Position numbers and translations under genes: made by a program. Shown here piece by piece: positions 37,501 to 50,800 of a DNA stretch of 64,000 bases. The notes beneath the pieces were generated by a model. The model made no database searches. It saw only the letters and a program-made list of their open reading frames with translations, and was not told where the DNA came from. The stretch's first letter is position 1. Each line of letters begins with the position of its first letter. Origin of the DNA: Phoenix dactylifera (lineage: Eukaryota; Streptophyta; Magnoliopsida; Arecales; Arecaceae); assembly GCF_009389715.1 (NCBI RefSeq), contig NC_052401.1:3817530-3881529 (forward strand), written 5' to 3'.

Positions 37501-40500
37501 ATCATGGTTGGCCAACCAAGCGAGTTGGCTCAAACAGTAATTCTATGGAAAACTAACAACCCAGGGGCTATAATTGAATTGACTAAATCAATAAGGTCTT
37601 ACCTCATTTTTACTCAAGTAGCCAACTTTTGCACTACTATTACCAGACATCCTCTGCAAATCCCTGCCTGTGTCATGTGAAATTAGGTTCCCTGAGTGTT
37701 TTGCGATATAATTTCAAAGCAATCTTCGAAACAAAATTTCCATATCATTCACTGAAGTCATCAAGCTAATGCGACAAAGTCAGAAATGTTCAAAACAAAT
37801 ATCAGTTAGAAAAGTGAATGATCACTAGGGTTGGAAATAGGCTTGGGCCAACTTGGGGCTCGTCGTGCCAAGCTAGCTTCAAGTTGGGCTTTGGGCATGG
37901 CTTAAAAAGAATCAGGTCGGGCTTGTGCCTAAAATCTAAGCCCAAAGAAATTTCAGGCTTGGGTTTAGACTCGACATTGGCCTAGAACTAGCCTAAAGCC
38001 TATGCTAGATAGTAGACCCCATCCGAGCTTGAAATTAGGTTGCCCACCCCCTTTCTCTCTCTCCCCCTTCTTTGCTCTCCTTCCCAAGCACCCGCTTCTC
38101 TCTCTCTCTCCCCCCCCCCCCCACAGCATCCCTTTTGCCCACTCTCTCTCATTCTCGCTCTCTCTAACCCTCCTGATCTCTCTCTCCTCCTCCCCTCTAT
38201 CTTGATCTCTCCCTCCTAACCTCTTTTTCCTCCCTCTCAATCTCCTCTCTCCCTCTCACACTCTCTCTTCTCTCCCTCTCATCTCTCCTTTTCCCACGTG
38301 CTCTCTCGTTTTGCACTAGAGAGGGGCTCGGGCCTAGATCCAAGACAACCTGATTTTGGCTGTGCGCCAAGCTTGAGAGCAGGCTCAGGTGAGAATTGGA
38401 AAAAAGAAATAGACCTTGGCCCTCTCAGAAGCTCAAAAAAAAATTTCGTGGCGAGGCCTGGAAAGCATAGAAACCCAAACCGTCCTGGCTCAATTCCAGC
38501 CCTAGTGACCAAATATGATCTAATTACATATTCAAAACAATTGTTTAAATGCATCTTACACAAGAACTGTCACAAAGGCCTCGAAAGACAAGCAATTTAT
38601 CAATTCCAATCCTATCACCAAAGTATTCAACTTAACATATAAATTGCCATAACAATTATTATGCTCATTTATTGGTAAATATTCTTATATCCACTAAAAG
38701 TATCTAGTAAAAAAATTAACGAGTAGGACTTTCTACATGGTTGAATAATTTTTCTTTTTACATAACAATAATTTCTTTCTCATTAAAACTAAGGAACAAA
38801 TTATAAGCTCACATAGGTTTGAATCTCTTGCCAAGGTATCATAATCAATGTTTTACTTGGATATGTAACACTCGTGTCAAGTGTCCTAGTGTCCAAAAGA
38901 GTTGAAAATGGGAACCTTCAAAAAATGGGGCACAAGGATGCATCCAATTTCTTGTTCATGTATTTGTAAACACGTACAGATGTATGTATGTAATGCGAAT
39001 TTGTTAAGCAGAACGCTTTGTAATTTGATAAAATCTATCAAATTTTATTAAGTGCTATTTTTGACTTGGAAAATTCTAGGTATAAGTGTATAGAGTTACA
39101 TGTAACTGTGATGATATCACGGCTTGTTAATTTGAAGTTACAGTTAGTGTCATAAAGTGTCAAGAAGTGTCAAGAAGCATCTAGGCATTCAACACATTAA
39201 AAAACCTAAATTTTGAAGTGTTCGGGTAATGTCACTTATAATTTGTTATAATGAAAGATTTAACTTTATTGGTTGCTTGCAGAAGACCAATTAACTTCAC
39301 TAGTTTCTCACATCATTAAATGCAAAGTTTTCATGCCAAACAACTATCAAGCTATAATAGGAAGTTAAATTCTAAGAATTACGTAATACAAGAGTACCTT
39401 AACAATGTTTTGACACTTGAGTATTACCAAAATTTACCTTGAGGTAAAGAACGAAATAAGGATCAACTTTTGCCTATAGCCTAAAACATATCACAACCTC
39501 CTTTGCAACACTTCCATTCCTTCTTCATTTCTCCATATACAACCCCTTTTATCCATTCTTTTATATATTCTTCTGGAAAAATCATTTTTTATCTGCAATT
39601 TGATTTTTTTATGATTTTGAAAATTCATCCAGAATATGAAATATACTCTTGGCCTTGCTCGGGCTGAACTATACGTTTTCTTTAAATTTATTGATTCATT
39701 TTATTCTGATATTTTTTAAAAAATTTAAGTTCAGCATAACCAGAGACCAATTAGGACATGACATCTCTTTTTCAACAGCTTTCTATCCCCATGAAACCCT
39801 AGAGTTTACAGACATTCCTCTGAATTCACACTTATTTCCGTCCATGGACTTCACAAACCCTTCACCTAACACTGGTTCCTTGCACACATTACGTACATTC
39901 TGCATAAGCATTGATTTAATGCACCGATAACTACTGAGTTTCCCTAATTATAAATGAATTTAAATGCAACTTCTAGTGTCCTCTCTATCCACCAAAAGGG
40001 CTGTGTCATTTAAACTATGAAATCATCATCACAAGTTCAACATTCTGGAACAATTCGCTTGGATGCAAAGATCAAAAAAATGCAGAAAAGATTACAAAAT
40101 CAGAGAATTTGTCTAAATTCAGAAATAATTTATATACTAAAAAGTAAAAGCATAACAAAATAAAGATTGTAAGACAAGCATTACTAAAAAAACTATCACT
40201 AACAACAAGTTGTTAACTAGTAAATCTCAAAATTCATCAGTAATTAAATATTCAATTACGTGAGAATAATTCAAAGAATGCCAAAATCAACTTAAGATAA
40301 AAAAAGAAGAAAAAGTATGTTTTACCTATCATGGAGCGCAAACAACACTCCATCCGAAGAACGAGAGACATCGATCTCCACACAATCTACACGAGAATCA
40401 AGAGCAATCCGATAGGCTTCCATCTGTCAACATAGAGACAACTAATCGCTCAAAAACCAATTTTTTCCACAAATAAAGACAAGTGGATCGAAAATTCTCA

Positions 40501-40921
40501 CGGTATTGGGAGCAGCTTTGCTCGAATCACCGCCGTGGGCGCAGACGAGAGGAGGATCCTTCAACCAGCCGCATTTCCGCGATCGTATCTGAGGCCATGC
40601 GAGCTCATTAGAACGGTTTGGTTTTTCATAAAAAAAAAAATGGATATTTATGCGATCCAAGCAGGGGAGAATTCTAGGGTTGCGGCTACGGTTTTTCATA
40701 AAAGTTGGATATTCTACGATATCAAAGCAGGGGTAGGAGAGATTTGTAAGGTTGCAGGGAAGCGGAAAGACCTGGTTGAATCGGGGGAGGCGGAAGTGGA
40801 AGAAGATTGGAGGGATGACAGCGAGGAAGGCGAGGAGGAGGAGAAGGCGGAGAAGCCCCTTGGAAGCGAATCGGGGAAATCTTTGCCTTCTCCTCGAAGA
40901 AGGGAGCAGCCCCCCTCTCAT
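34573..40921 (-). CDS. GDPD4: Glycerophosphodiester phosphodiesterase GDPD4, membrane-anchored
   Basis: Nine exons on the minus strand: 40921-40772, 40588-40502, 40423-40326, 37663-37603, 36560-36480, 36234-36142, 35431-35342, 35020-34893 and 34738-34573, giving 317 residues. The enzyme splits glycerophosphodiesters, such as glycerophosphocholine, into glycerol-3-phosphate and an alcohol, recycling phosphate and head groups. Residues 21-44 are a Leu-rich signal anchor after a basic N-terminus. The catalytic barrel begins CAHGGD (H68), then APNT, EID (E95, D97) and LHDRDLQR (H110), the metal and acid-base residues of the family. Later blocks are VRQVILDAKVGPP, NCLIWAKSD, MKGAAVAGVYH and KVYAWTVDDAESMKRMLLE, ending VDAIVTGNPSLLQGLM. 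Many GDPDs have HRG and ENT at the first motif. HGG and PNT here fit my memory of GDPD4. All introns are GT-AG and in frame. Intron 3 is 2.66 kb and carries a transposon-like insertion. Confidence 0.92.
37820..38510. mobile_element. Probable non-autonomous DNA transposon (MITE-like) in GDPD4 intron 3
   Basis: The ends are imperfect inverted repeats of about 16 bases, centred on TCACTAGGG.TGGAA: the plus strand at 37820 and the complement at 38510. The inside has GGGCTTGG-like words near both ends and a long CT-rich centre (38045-38290), with no coding potential. The end sequence resembles hAT-type elements that open TAGGGNTGG. I could not confirm an 8-bp target duplication, so superfamily is open. 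Confidence 0.55.
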
Positions 40922-43900
40922 TTCCCTTCTTGTTTGTGCGTCCTCTTATCGCAAATCGGACGCAATAGCAAGCCCGTGGCGACGCCGCGACGGGGTTAAA
41001 GAGGCGAAAAAAAACCCAAAGTCGTTGCCGAGTCTTTGTTAGCTTTTAGAGAAGATTATGGGCATGCCGCACATGGATTATTTGATGAGATGCAAGTAGC
41101 TAAATATTGATGGATGGATATATGATTATGGATATATGATTATAGGTGAAATGATAAATAAAAATTATTCATAGTAAAATTTAATAATACTTTTTACCTT
41201 AATTTTTTTAGCCAATATTAGAGGATAAGTTATTTCCTAGATTTTTTTGCATTTATACCTTTCAAAATATACAAATTATATTGATCTCTTCGTAAAATTG
41301 CTATTTGCATATATGTATCCTTATAAAATACTTATTTTATATATATACCTATATACATACATACATACATATATATATATACACACACCTATACCATCTA
41401 ACGTCGCTAAAATAAACGATTTAAATTTGAAATGTCTGAAATATCCTTATAGCTAGACACGCAAAAAGAAAATTTTATAAAAATACATATGCAAATAGCA
41501 ACTTTGCAAGGATATTCATACAATTATGCATATTTAGAAGGGTATATACTTAAAAATCCAATAAAAAATAATCAAAATTTAGTAGAGATAATTCAGTTGT
41601 TCTTAATAAAAAAAAAAAGCAAAAAAAATTACTTATCATGTCACACAATCTCATGTTAATATCAACTCTTATAGAATGAATTACGTTGCTCTTACAAAAT
41701 TCTCACCTCAAAAACAAACAACAACTCAATATTTGCAAATCACTAAAAAATATTTTACTAATCTAAGCATCTATAATTAATTTAGATTTGATATACTCTT
41801 TTAAAAATAATAAAGAATATATAAATGTCATAGATTCAATAATGATAATTATATCAAAATCAAATGGAGAAGAGTATTACCAAAATGATCACCTAATATT
41901 CCAACTTGACCGAGTCATGATCTTAAAAAAGAAAATCGACAATGTAGCTCAATTTTTTTTTGACTTAATAGCAAATTCCAACCGGGTTTGAATATATATT
42001 CTTCTAAATATAAGAAATTGCATGAATGCCTTTGTAAAATTGCTATTTGCGTGTATACCTTTATAACTTTTTTTTTTCATATCCAATGGGTCTAATGGGA
42101 CTATAGGAAAGGGCATGCAGATGCAGGAAGCAGACCTTAGCCTAAATTCGAGACAGAAAGGAGTTATATCAAACAGATGTCCGAATCTGAAAAAAATAAA
42201 AGAACCCATATCCAAATCCATATCCCGCTATTTTTTCGGCTCGGTATCTGGATCCAAATTCGGATCGGATTCAACAATGTATATCCCAATTCAGCCCAAA
42301 TCGGATGCAAATACGGATACAGTCAAATTATATCCGATCCATTTTCAGCCCCGATTACAACCATGCGCCACCTTTTACTTGCATGACACGTGTCAAACTC
42401 TAGTATTATCGAGCTAAAACTTTGGCATAACCATCAAACTGCACAACCAGAAATCCCATCAAACCTTTCCCAGACTGTCCGCACCAAATTCGGGTAATAT
42501 AAATAAAAAAATTCTTAACGTTCACCCACACTACCAGTTTTTTCAGACAATATGTTAGTTTTTAGAAAAGGCTGATTAGAGTCTGATTTCTTCTTTATTA
42601 TGAGCAAGAACATCATGGATGATATCTGATGGGATCCAGACCACTCGAGGTGTACCAAAAAACCAGCACGCAGGAGATGGGACATGGGAGGTGTTGAGAA
42701 GCCAAGATGGTTCTGTTAATAGCATTGGCACATTCTTTGCATCATCCTCCCTCACAGGTTGCTTTCAGGTTGTACCTTACAACAATTATACTATTCTGTA
42801 ACGAAAAAATAAAGCTTCCTTCATATCTACGAAGCTTGTGCATTTGACACTTTGAAAAGGAATTAAGGCCATTGTCTAAACACCAATGTTTTTAATTCCT
42901 TAGAAAATGATGACTGATTGTCATGGGAAAAGAGAGATCATAACAAACTGGGATGGGGATAGGATGTATGGCCTTTTTAAACAACAGCAATGCCAATTTC
43001 TGGGTTCCTAACTGTGGGAATGATCAGAACAGCTCCCACTAGGGCCGGCCAAATGAGATATGTCTGAGAGTCACCAACAGTCACTTTATGCATATTCCCC
43101 ACTGCTATGAAACTCAACAACCATAGATTCTACCAAGCAATCAAATTACAAATGCACATCGAGAACAAACCTCCCAATGAATGGCAAAGAACCAAAATTT
43201 TGTTCAGCTTTTAAACTAGCACCAAATCTAGCAAAGGAATAAGAACATGATGACATAGTTTGATATAACCTGAAAAGCATGACCTGTTCACATTCAATCG
43301 ATTCGTTCTGGATGGAAAAGGCTACTCATACCATTATAATATACAGAGAAGATAATAAATCGGGGAGTTTAGTTATACAATCCAGCAGCTGCATTTGGTC
43401 AACACAAGAAAAGGGTTAAAGAAAATCACCCTCCAATGCCCGCCATTGATGACTGAAGGTAAAATAAAGAGCTGCAACCCAACACATTAAGGTCTAACCC
43501 AACTCTCAGTTCAACCTCTGAGAATTATTTAGTTGAATGCAATGTTCGCCTATGATACGGAGTTTTTTTGGTGTAGCAATGCTCGGTATACCACCTGTAC
43601 AAGGTACTAGTACTGAACTGGTACGGTACACTCCGTACTGCCCGATCCGGATTGGTGTAGCGTACCTTGGTTGAATGGAATCATTAGGCGCACAGAAAAA
43701 CACTTGCCACTAATCAATAGTTATATGATATAAGTGCTTAAAGAATCCAAAATCTTGAAAGAAATAAATCCTGTAAAGTTATTAAAGAAAAACCATGCAA
43801 ACAATAATATATCAATCTAAGCTTTAACAGTCAGCAAGAAGGGGTTTATAAAATTGATCGATTATTTAAACTTTACAACTCAACCTGGTTCCACTGTTCA

Positions 43901-44834
43901 ACAGGTCACTTCCCAGACTGTTGCATGAGCGAACAAGATTTAGTATCCTAAATGACGGACCAAGCTGTTAATTTTCAAACAATAGGAAGCACATGATTGT
44001 TTGTTTTTTTAACATTATCCAATTAAGAAGGTCCTAGTGCAACAGATAACATAATGACACAACATAATGACATGAAATGTTGACCAGTGTGATAGACCAG
44101 AGTAGGATAGATTGAACTCTATGTGAGTAAATGGACTGGTTTAGCCAATCAGCCAGAGCCAAGACAAACCAGGCTCAGGCTCCCTATTTAGGCCTACAGT
44201 TGAAAACTGAACCAGTTCAGGACTAGACTGGGCTTAAGAACTTAGTTCAAATAAATCAGGCCCGAAACTGAGCCAGGACCAATCCAAAAAGGAGCCCAAA
44301 CTTGGGCCAGTTCAGGCAAGGCATATCTGAGCCAGTATGGGCCAGAACTAAGGTTTCAGCCCCAACCTTTGGTCAGGCACTCAGGCCTGGACCCAGCCTG
44401 GTCCATCCTATTTAAACCCCCATGATGAATATTGGACTATGATGTATGACCACAAAACAATGAATTCAGAAAATTTTTTATAATTAAACAATCGGCCCAG
44501 CGCTTGCCAGCCACATATGAGAGCAGAATTGACATGGAAGTTCACATACAGCATTCTCCCAAAATTGAAAGCTTCTAGCATGCATCAGAGATATTTAATA
44601 GGAAATACAAGAATATCAAGTGCTTTCATTTACGTAAGGTTTTGTCCCAGCACTATCACTGGAAAAATTAGCGTTTGATCAGATTTTCAATTTTCAGATC
44701 ACAACCGAATGTAAATCCTTGAACGGGAAAAGGCAGTGTTAAGTGATGTACCATCTTCTTGCATATGTAGCACATATTTGAAGCCTTGGGAAATCACAAC
44801 TGCTTTAATGACTATGGTCCCTCAAACTGCCAGA
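40922..44834. other. GDPD4 upstream region and intergenic sequence to the RGH3-like gene
   Basis: 40922-41050 should hold the GDPD4 leader. About 41330-41395 is an ATAC/AT microsatellite. 42170-42365 is a repeat scrap with repeated CGGAT/ATCC words. 43540-43680 has GGTACGGTACAC-type words. 44150-44420 is built of GGGCC/CAGGC words and looks like another non-coding repeat. None has clear ends. No gene seen. Confidence 0.45.
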
Positions 44835-47800
44835 TCACTGAATGTGTGTGCGGCTTCTTGAATGCTTCTTGTAGGCACTCCTATTCAACTCTGCCCTATC
44901 AGAATCCGAATTACTAATTTCTCCATCACATTTTCTGCACGCATCTTTCCCCGGGTGATGTTTTCTCTTTCTACCACTTCTACTATATTGCCTATAAGAT
45001 CGACTGCTATTACTTGGTAAGGTGTCATCAGCACCTTTCTGATCAGAATTTTTATCTGTGGATTTCCAATCATTAGCAGAATCATTAAAAGAATCTCTCT
45101 GACTTCCAGTCCTCTGTTTTCTAAATTTACTATTCTCATCATCACTTTCATAATTATAGGATTTATGACTTTTATGATGTTGGGAGTTATATCGATCACA
45201 TTCTCTTTTTTCACTCAGGCGATATTCTTTCTTTGTTCCATACATGGAGGAATCTCTGTTGTAACCAACATCATCAGAACATTCTGAACAATATCCCCCA
45301 TCATACCGCTCTTCATCAATCTTAAGTACACCACCAGTCTTATCACTTGGAGGCCTAATGCTTGGCACCCTGTTGTTATTATCGTTGCCCAAATGCCAAC
45401 CAGATGATCCATGTTCCTTCTTATGTACTTCATGAGATTTGGATTTATGACGCTTCTTTGGTTTGCTTCGCCCACTGGAGTAAGCCGTTCCACTTTCCTT
45501 CCTAGACAAATCTTCCGCTGTTTGATGTTTCCTCTTATAATGATCGTCAACATTGTTCTTCTCTTCATATTTCCAGTGCCTTTTAAGGAAATCCCCATCC
45601 CTTGTCTTAGAGATGTCCTCATCTGAATCATGACTGGGGAAACAATGCCTTGCTTCTGACTTGTTGTTTTCCTCAGATTGCTCAAGCTTATCCAGAAAAG
45701 CTATTTCTTTTCTTCTTCTATAAGAGTGCTCTCTCCTGATTGAGTGCCTGCTGTATTGATCTCTCCTTATATCTGGATCTTCTCTGATGGAAACACTATC
45801 TCGCACATCTGTCTCACCATCAACAGATCTTCTTGAACGATACCTACTACATCAATATAAGAATGTCAGCATGGACCTACATTGTGATAGTATAATGATA
45901 AAACCTGACAGGCTAAAGCAAAAAAAAAAAAATGATGTTCTCTAGTGAATGAAAATCAGCATTCAAAAGCTTCACATTCTGATATTCTGAACATTAGAAG
46001 GAAATAAAAGATAGTATTAAAGTTAAATGGCAATAATTTACAAGTTCCTGATGCTCAATAAGATCAATACTGATAACTGCTGCACTTAGTTACAAGTTAT
46101 CCCTTAGTTAATAGAGTCACATAACAATGATAAGCTATACTGTACAGTTAACTATCAAATATTAAGGGAGCCTGGAGATGAAGGAGCATCTCTTGAAGGT
46201 CATAGTGATCAAGGCAAAACATGGAGGGAGCAGCTGGGGACAGAGGGGTACCAGAGCATCCTTCTTTCTTTGCCCCATCCAAGAATAAGTAGTTTGTAAG
46301 AGCCAAGATACAGCACCAGCCAATTTCAGATCAACAGGTAAGAGAGAAGAGAGATTTAGAAAAGATAGAGAAATGCAGGGAAAGCACAAATTAACACTTG
46401 AACATCAATAAACACAACGATGTCCGAACCCCCCTAAGCTCCTAGTCCTCTTCCTTTATTTTTCTTTGGTTCTTTCAAATGACTAAAAGTACTCGCCCCT
46501 CTTTTCCTCCTCTCTGTCATCTCATTCATCTTCTTCCTCTTAGTTCTTTCCATCCTGTTCTTAATTTAAAAAGTCTTATCCTAATTGTTGAGTTAGACAA
46601 AAAATGTCTCTATATCTTAAGCTTTTATAATTATTTCTCAAACTAAGACCACAAATGAAGTAAATTACATTTATAGATATAAGTTTGCTGTTTTAACATA
46701 TCAACTTAGTGATTGTTAGGGGATTCATATCTCAGCGGCTCACCCAAATGGCCCCTAGACAATTTGCCTAGACAATCAAGCGGCTCACCACCATCAATCA
46801 ACTAGGCAACTTATAAAATGAAATAAAACCTGCAACCATTGTGTTGCGGGGACGGCGCTTTGGCCGGAGTCTCGCGCAACAGCATAGCCCACACCGACCG
46901 AGCAGAGAAAGGGACCGTGTTCCACCACATGAGGTATTATTCGCTTTGGCGGGAGTAGGGATCTCCTTTCCGCTGCACGGTTTTGCCCTTTAAAAGGCGC
47001 TTCGCGGAGAAAGGGCTTCGCCCCTCATTTAAGGCACAGAACCTTTCCGCTACTGATCGATGTGGGACTAAATTCGGCAGCCCCCCCACAACATAGCCCC
47101 CCTAACGGGAAGGTTCAGTGCGCCTCCCAGTCCTAAAGGGTAGCCTGCGGCAAGGGACGCCCCCTTCCTGGCGCGCCATCTGTTGCGGAGATGGCGCTTT
47201 GGCCGGAGCCTCGCGCAACAGCATAGCCCACACCAACCGAGCAGAGAAAGGGACCGTGTTCCACCACATGAGGTATTGTCCGCTTTGGCGGGATCAGGGA
47301 TCTCCTTCCCGCCGTACGATTTCGCCCTTTAAAAGACGCCTCGCGGAGAAAGAGCTTCGCCCCCCATTTAAAACACAGAACCTTTCCGCTACCGATCGAT
47401 GTGGGACTAAATTCGGCAGCCCCCCCACAACACAATGTGTACTAAGACTGGACATACCTGTTGTTTTTTGATGTTTTCTTCCTGTTTGAATCCCTCAACT
47501 TCTCACAATCTTCTAGCTCCATTTTCTTGTCATACGCTGATTCTGGGTGGCCAAATAGAGCAGACATCTTTCTAATCCAGTATTTAGGTGGAGGGTTATC
47601 CCAATCAGCCCACTCGTAGTCCCCTCCAGGGTTGTGAAAGCAGTGAATGAAATTGCAAGCAGTTCCATGAGAGCAAGTCTGTCAAAGAAACAAAAGCCAT
47701 TATTTGATGAAAGCAGACTATAACATCTGAGTATTAATCACCAAAAACTATCTGATTACCTTTAACCCTGATTTCATGTATTCCCCACATATAGCAACCT

Positions 47801-50800
47801 TCCATCTTGCGATAGTAACAAACTCACACATTATCTAATTCAAAAAAGTGATCATTCAGAGAAAAACCAACAAATAAGGAAGAACCGACAAAGGGGCTAT
47901 ATATACTTTTTGACTGATATCTGCTGGCTTAGAACCAAGGTCATGCATGGACATGAACACAAGAGAAACAATCTACCAGCAGAAGATGAAGATATCAAAC
48001 TTCGGAATGATAAACGATAAAAAACAAGGTGCCTCTGCAAGGTACCTGTTTTCCAGCATAATAACGGCCATTCATGTTACTGTAAGCAAGAAGGGCTGAA
48101 TCCAAGGACTTGTAGTGCACGTACACATTTCCACGTAGATGGTAAGAACCATTCCTGCACACCTAGACAAAATTGATTGGAATTTATTTTCAAACGCCAA
48201 GCTGCCATCACAAAAATAAATGTAAAAAAAAAAAAACTAAACCTTTTTTTTCTTCCTTTGATTCTTGCAATAATAATTTCTCAGGCCATCAGAAGTTGGA
48301 TGATAAAGGAGATCAAGGTTGTGTTACCTAGACACTCATATCCAGCTCCTAGAATCTGAATTGGCTACATAACGGCTACAAAAATAAATGTGAAAGAAAA
48401 ACCTAAACCTTTTTTTGGTTCCTTTGATCCTTGCAATATATAATTTCACAGGCCATCAGAAGTTGGATAATAAAGAAGATCAAGGTTGTGTTACCTAGAC
48501 ACTCATAAGCAGCTTTCATTCTTTTCTAGAGATCGATGAAGAATGTAAGTTTTAAAATAACTTTGCAAATGTCATTTTTCAAAGATTCTTAAAGTAATTA
48601 GAAAGTTTCGGATGAGAAACATGCATATTGGAAACCTTAACATATTTTATCTTTTAATATTTTCTTTTATATGATATTTAAATTTATATTTTTCATTAAT
48701 ATCATTGTTTTCAACATACTCACATATCCATGTTTTTCCCTCTAGCCAAGTTAGATACTTGATTCTCATGTCCTTGCCCATGCAGCATTGGGTCCAGGTG
48801 CTTAATAAGCAGTGTAACAAAGAGAAATGATGGTTTCCATACTTGATATAACAATAGAGAATTGATAGATGTGAGTGCAAGATAGGAAAATGAAGATTTT
48901 CCCAATAAAACCGAGCTGTTTTTTCATGTATCCTTTATTATAATTACATGTGCAGGTTTAGATCCTTCAGCCAAAACCAACATGAGGCACACAAAGGCAA
49001 GTAACTTGGAGTCATAAAAAAGGAGTTAGAAAAGATGAAGGCAAGACCTATAGAAAACTGGTTTAATGTCATAAAAAATGTAAAAAAAAAATGACAAACT
49101 TTCAATGCAAATGAATGGCGAACATGGAGTAAAAACAAACTTTGTCGGATGTATAATTTGCTTGTTGGTGATGGGTGTAATTATTTTGTTGGTTGGACCG
49201 ACCGTACATGAGTAACATAAGACAAGTTTAAGCAGTAATAATATGCAACGTATCAAAATATTTGAATGTCCAAGGTGGGAGTGAAGCATCACAGCTGGTT
49301 GCTGGGACCAAGTAGTATTGGCTGGTTCAGCCGACTATCGCAAAAAGTTCATAGTGCATAGCTCCAAATATGCAAAGCAAAGGGTGAGTTCAGACCAATT
49401 TGGTAACATTACAGATGGAAAACATATATGGAGAAGGACAATAATTAAATGTTCGAATGAAGGAAAAAATTAAAGAAAAAATGTGAATCAGAATTGCAAA
49501 ATATAGCAAGACAATTTAAATGGCTGGAAAATGAAATAATTATTGTAATGTAAAAAAAATTAAAAAAAAGCCACAAGTCTGTTAACACACAACAGCCAAA
49601 CCATCTTAGATAGACAGCAATACATGAGATTTCATGAATATTAACTAATATTGATTATTTGTGCAATGCATCAAAACCAATTTTTCCTCTTCCAATTAAT
49701 ACAAATTTTATCAACATCTATAATCTTACAAACAATTGTCATCAGTGGTTATAAAATAGTAGTTCTCATACTAATAATAACAAAAACACGGTGAGGAAGA
49801 AAGAGAACATGAATATAGTTGAACTGGTAACAGCTTTAAAGCAAAAAAAAATAGCATCAAGCAACCTTGAAATTAACAAGTTCACCAAACTTCAAAAATT
49901 CTGTATGTACATCCTCATAAAATTCTTCATAACAACGTTCGACCTCTTCATCCGTGTACTGTAATATGCATGAACCAGAAAGAGTATATTAGTGCCAACA
50001 TACAAGAAGAGTAAACAACATGTATCAGATTTACATGTATCATATGCATTATTCTGATGACTGCATTAAAAAATTTATATATATATATATATATAATGGA
50101 AAATTCAAATAATGTTAACATGGCACGAATAAATCAATACCAGGGATCCAGTAAGTTTTTTAAAATTTGCCTGACAAGCCACACGATTGAAGACATTTTC
50201 CATGCATAAACTCTTGCTGACACAACTGACTCTTCAGTCCCCAAAATCAGTAAGAATTAACACCATAGAATAATAGAGTCAAGCTGAAGAGACAATAAGA
50301 CCAAAAGAATCAACTTTTGATTTCCACTTTTGTGTTGATGCAACAATGACATCCATAGTCCAGCACCACTGTAGCCACTGTGCCTACAAAATCTAATTCC
50401 CGTTGAACCACCTCCCAATTAATTTAAGTTAGCGACAACAATTTAAGTCCGTGACACAACGCTTAACTTTAACATGGTTTACAGAGATTAACTTGAAGGT
50501 GTACCACATAACTGCACCTTGCATTAACACATAAATCTCAATTCCCAGGTGGAGGACCAACGAGTTTCCTGATTGGAGCTCCAAGAGAATACAAAAGCAC
50601 AAATAAATTGAAACTAAAATACATCTAATAGAACAAGAAAGATACATATGAAACATTTAAGCCAGTTGAAGCTTGTTTTCCAAAAATCCAGTAAGAACAA
50701 AGATCTTTTGCCACAGCCACTGTATAACTTTTAACATCCATGACCATATCATCTAGCAAGCCAACATGCCAGGCTGTCAGAGAACAGATCAATTTTTTCT

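Noticed and set aside
37965-38240. Arg/Glu-rich 91-codon frame
   Set aside because: Translation of the CT-rich core of the MITE-like insertion, not a gene.
40535-40999. 154-codon plus-strand frame across GDPD4 exons 1-2
   Set aside because: Opposite strand of real GDPD4 exons. The Glu/Lys-rich composition mirrors the Leu-rich anchor and GC-rich first exon.
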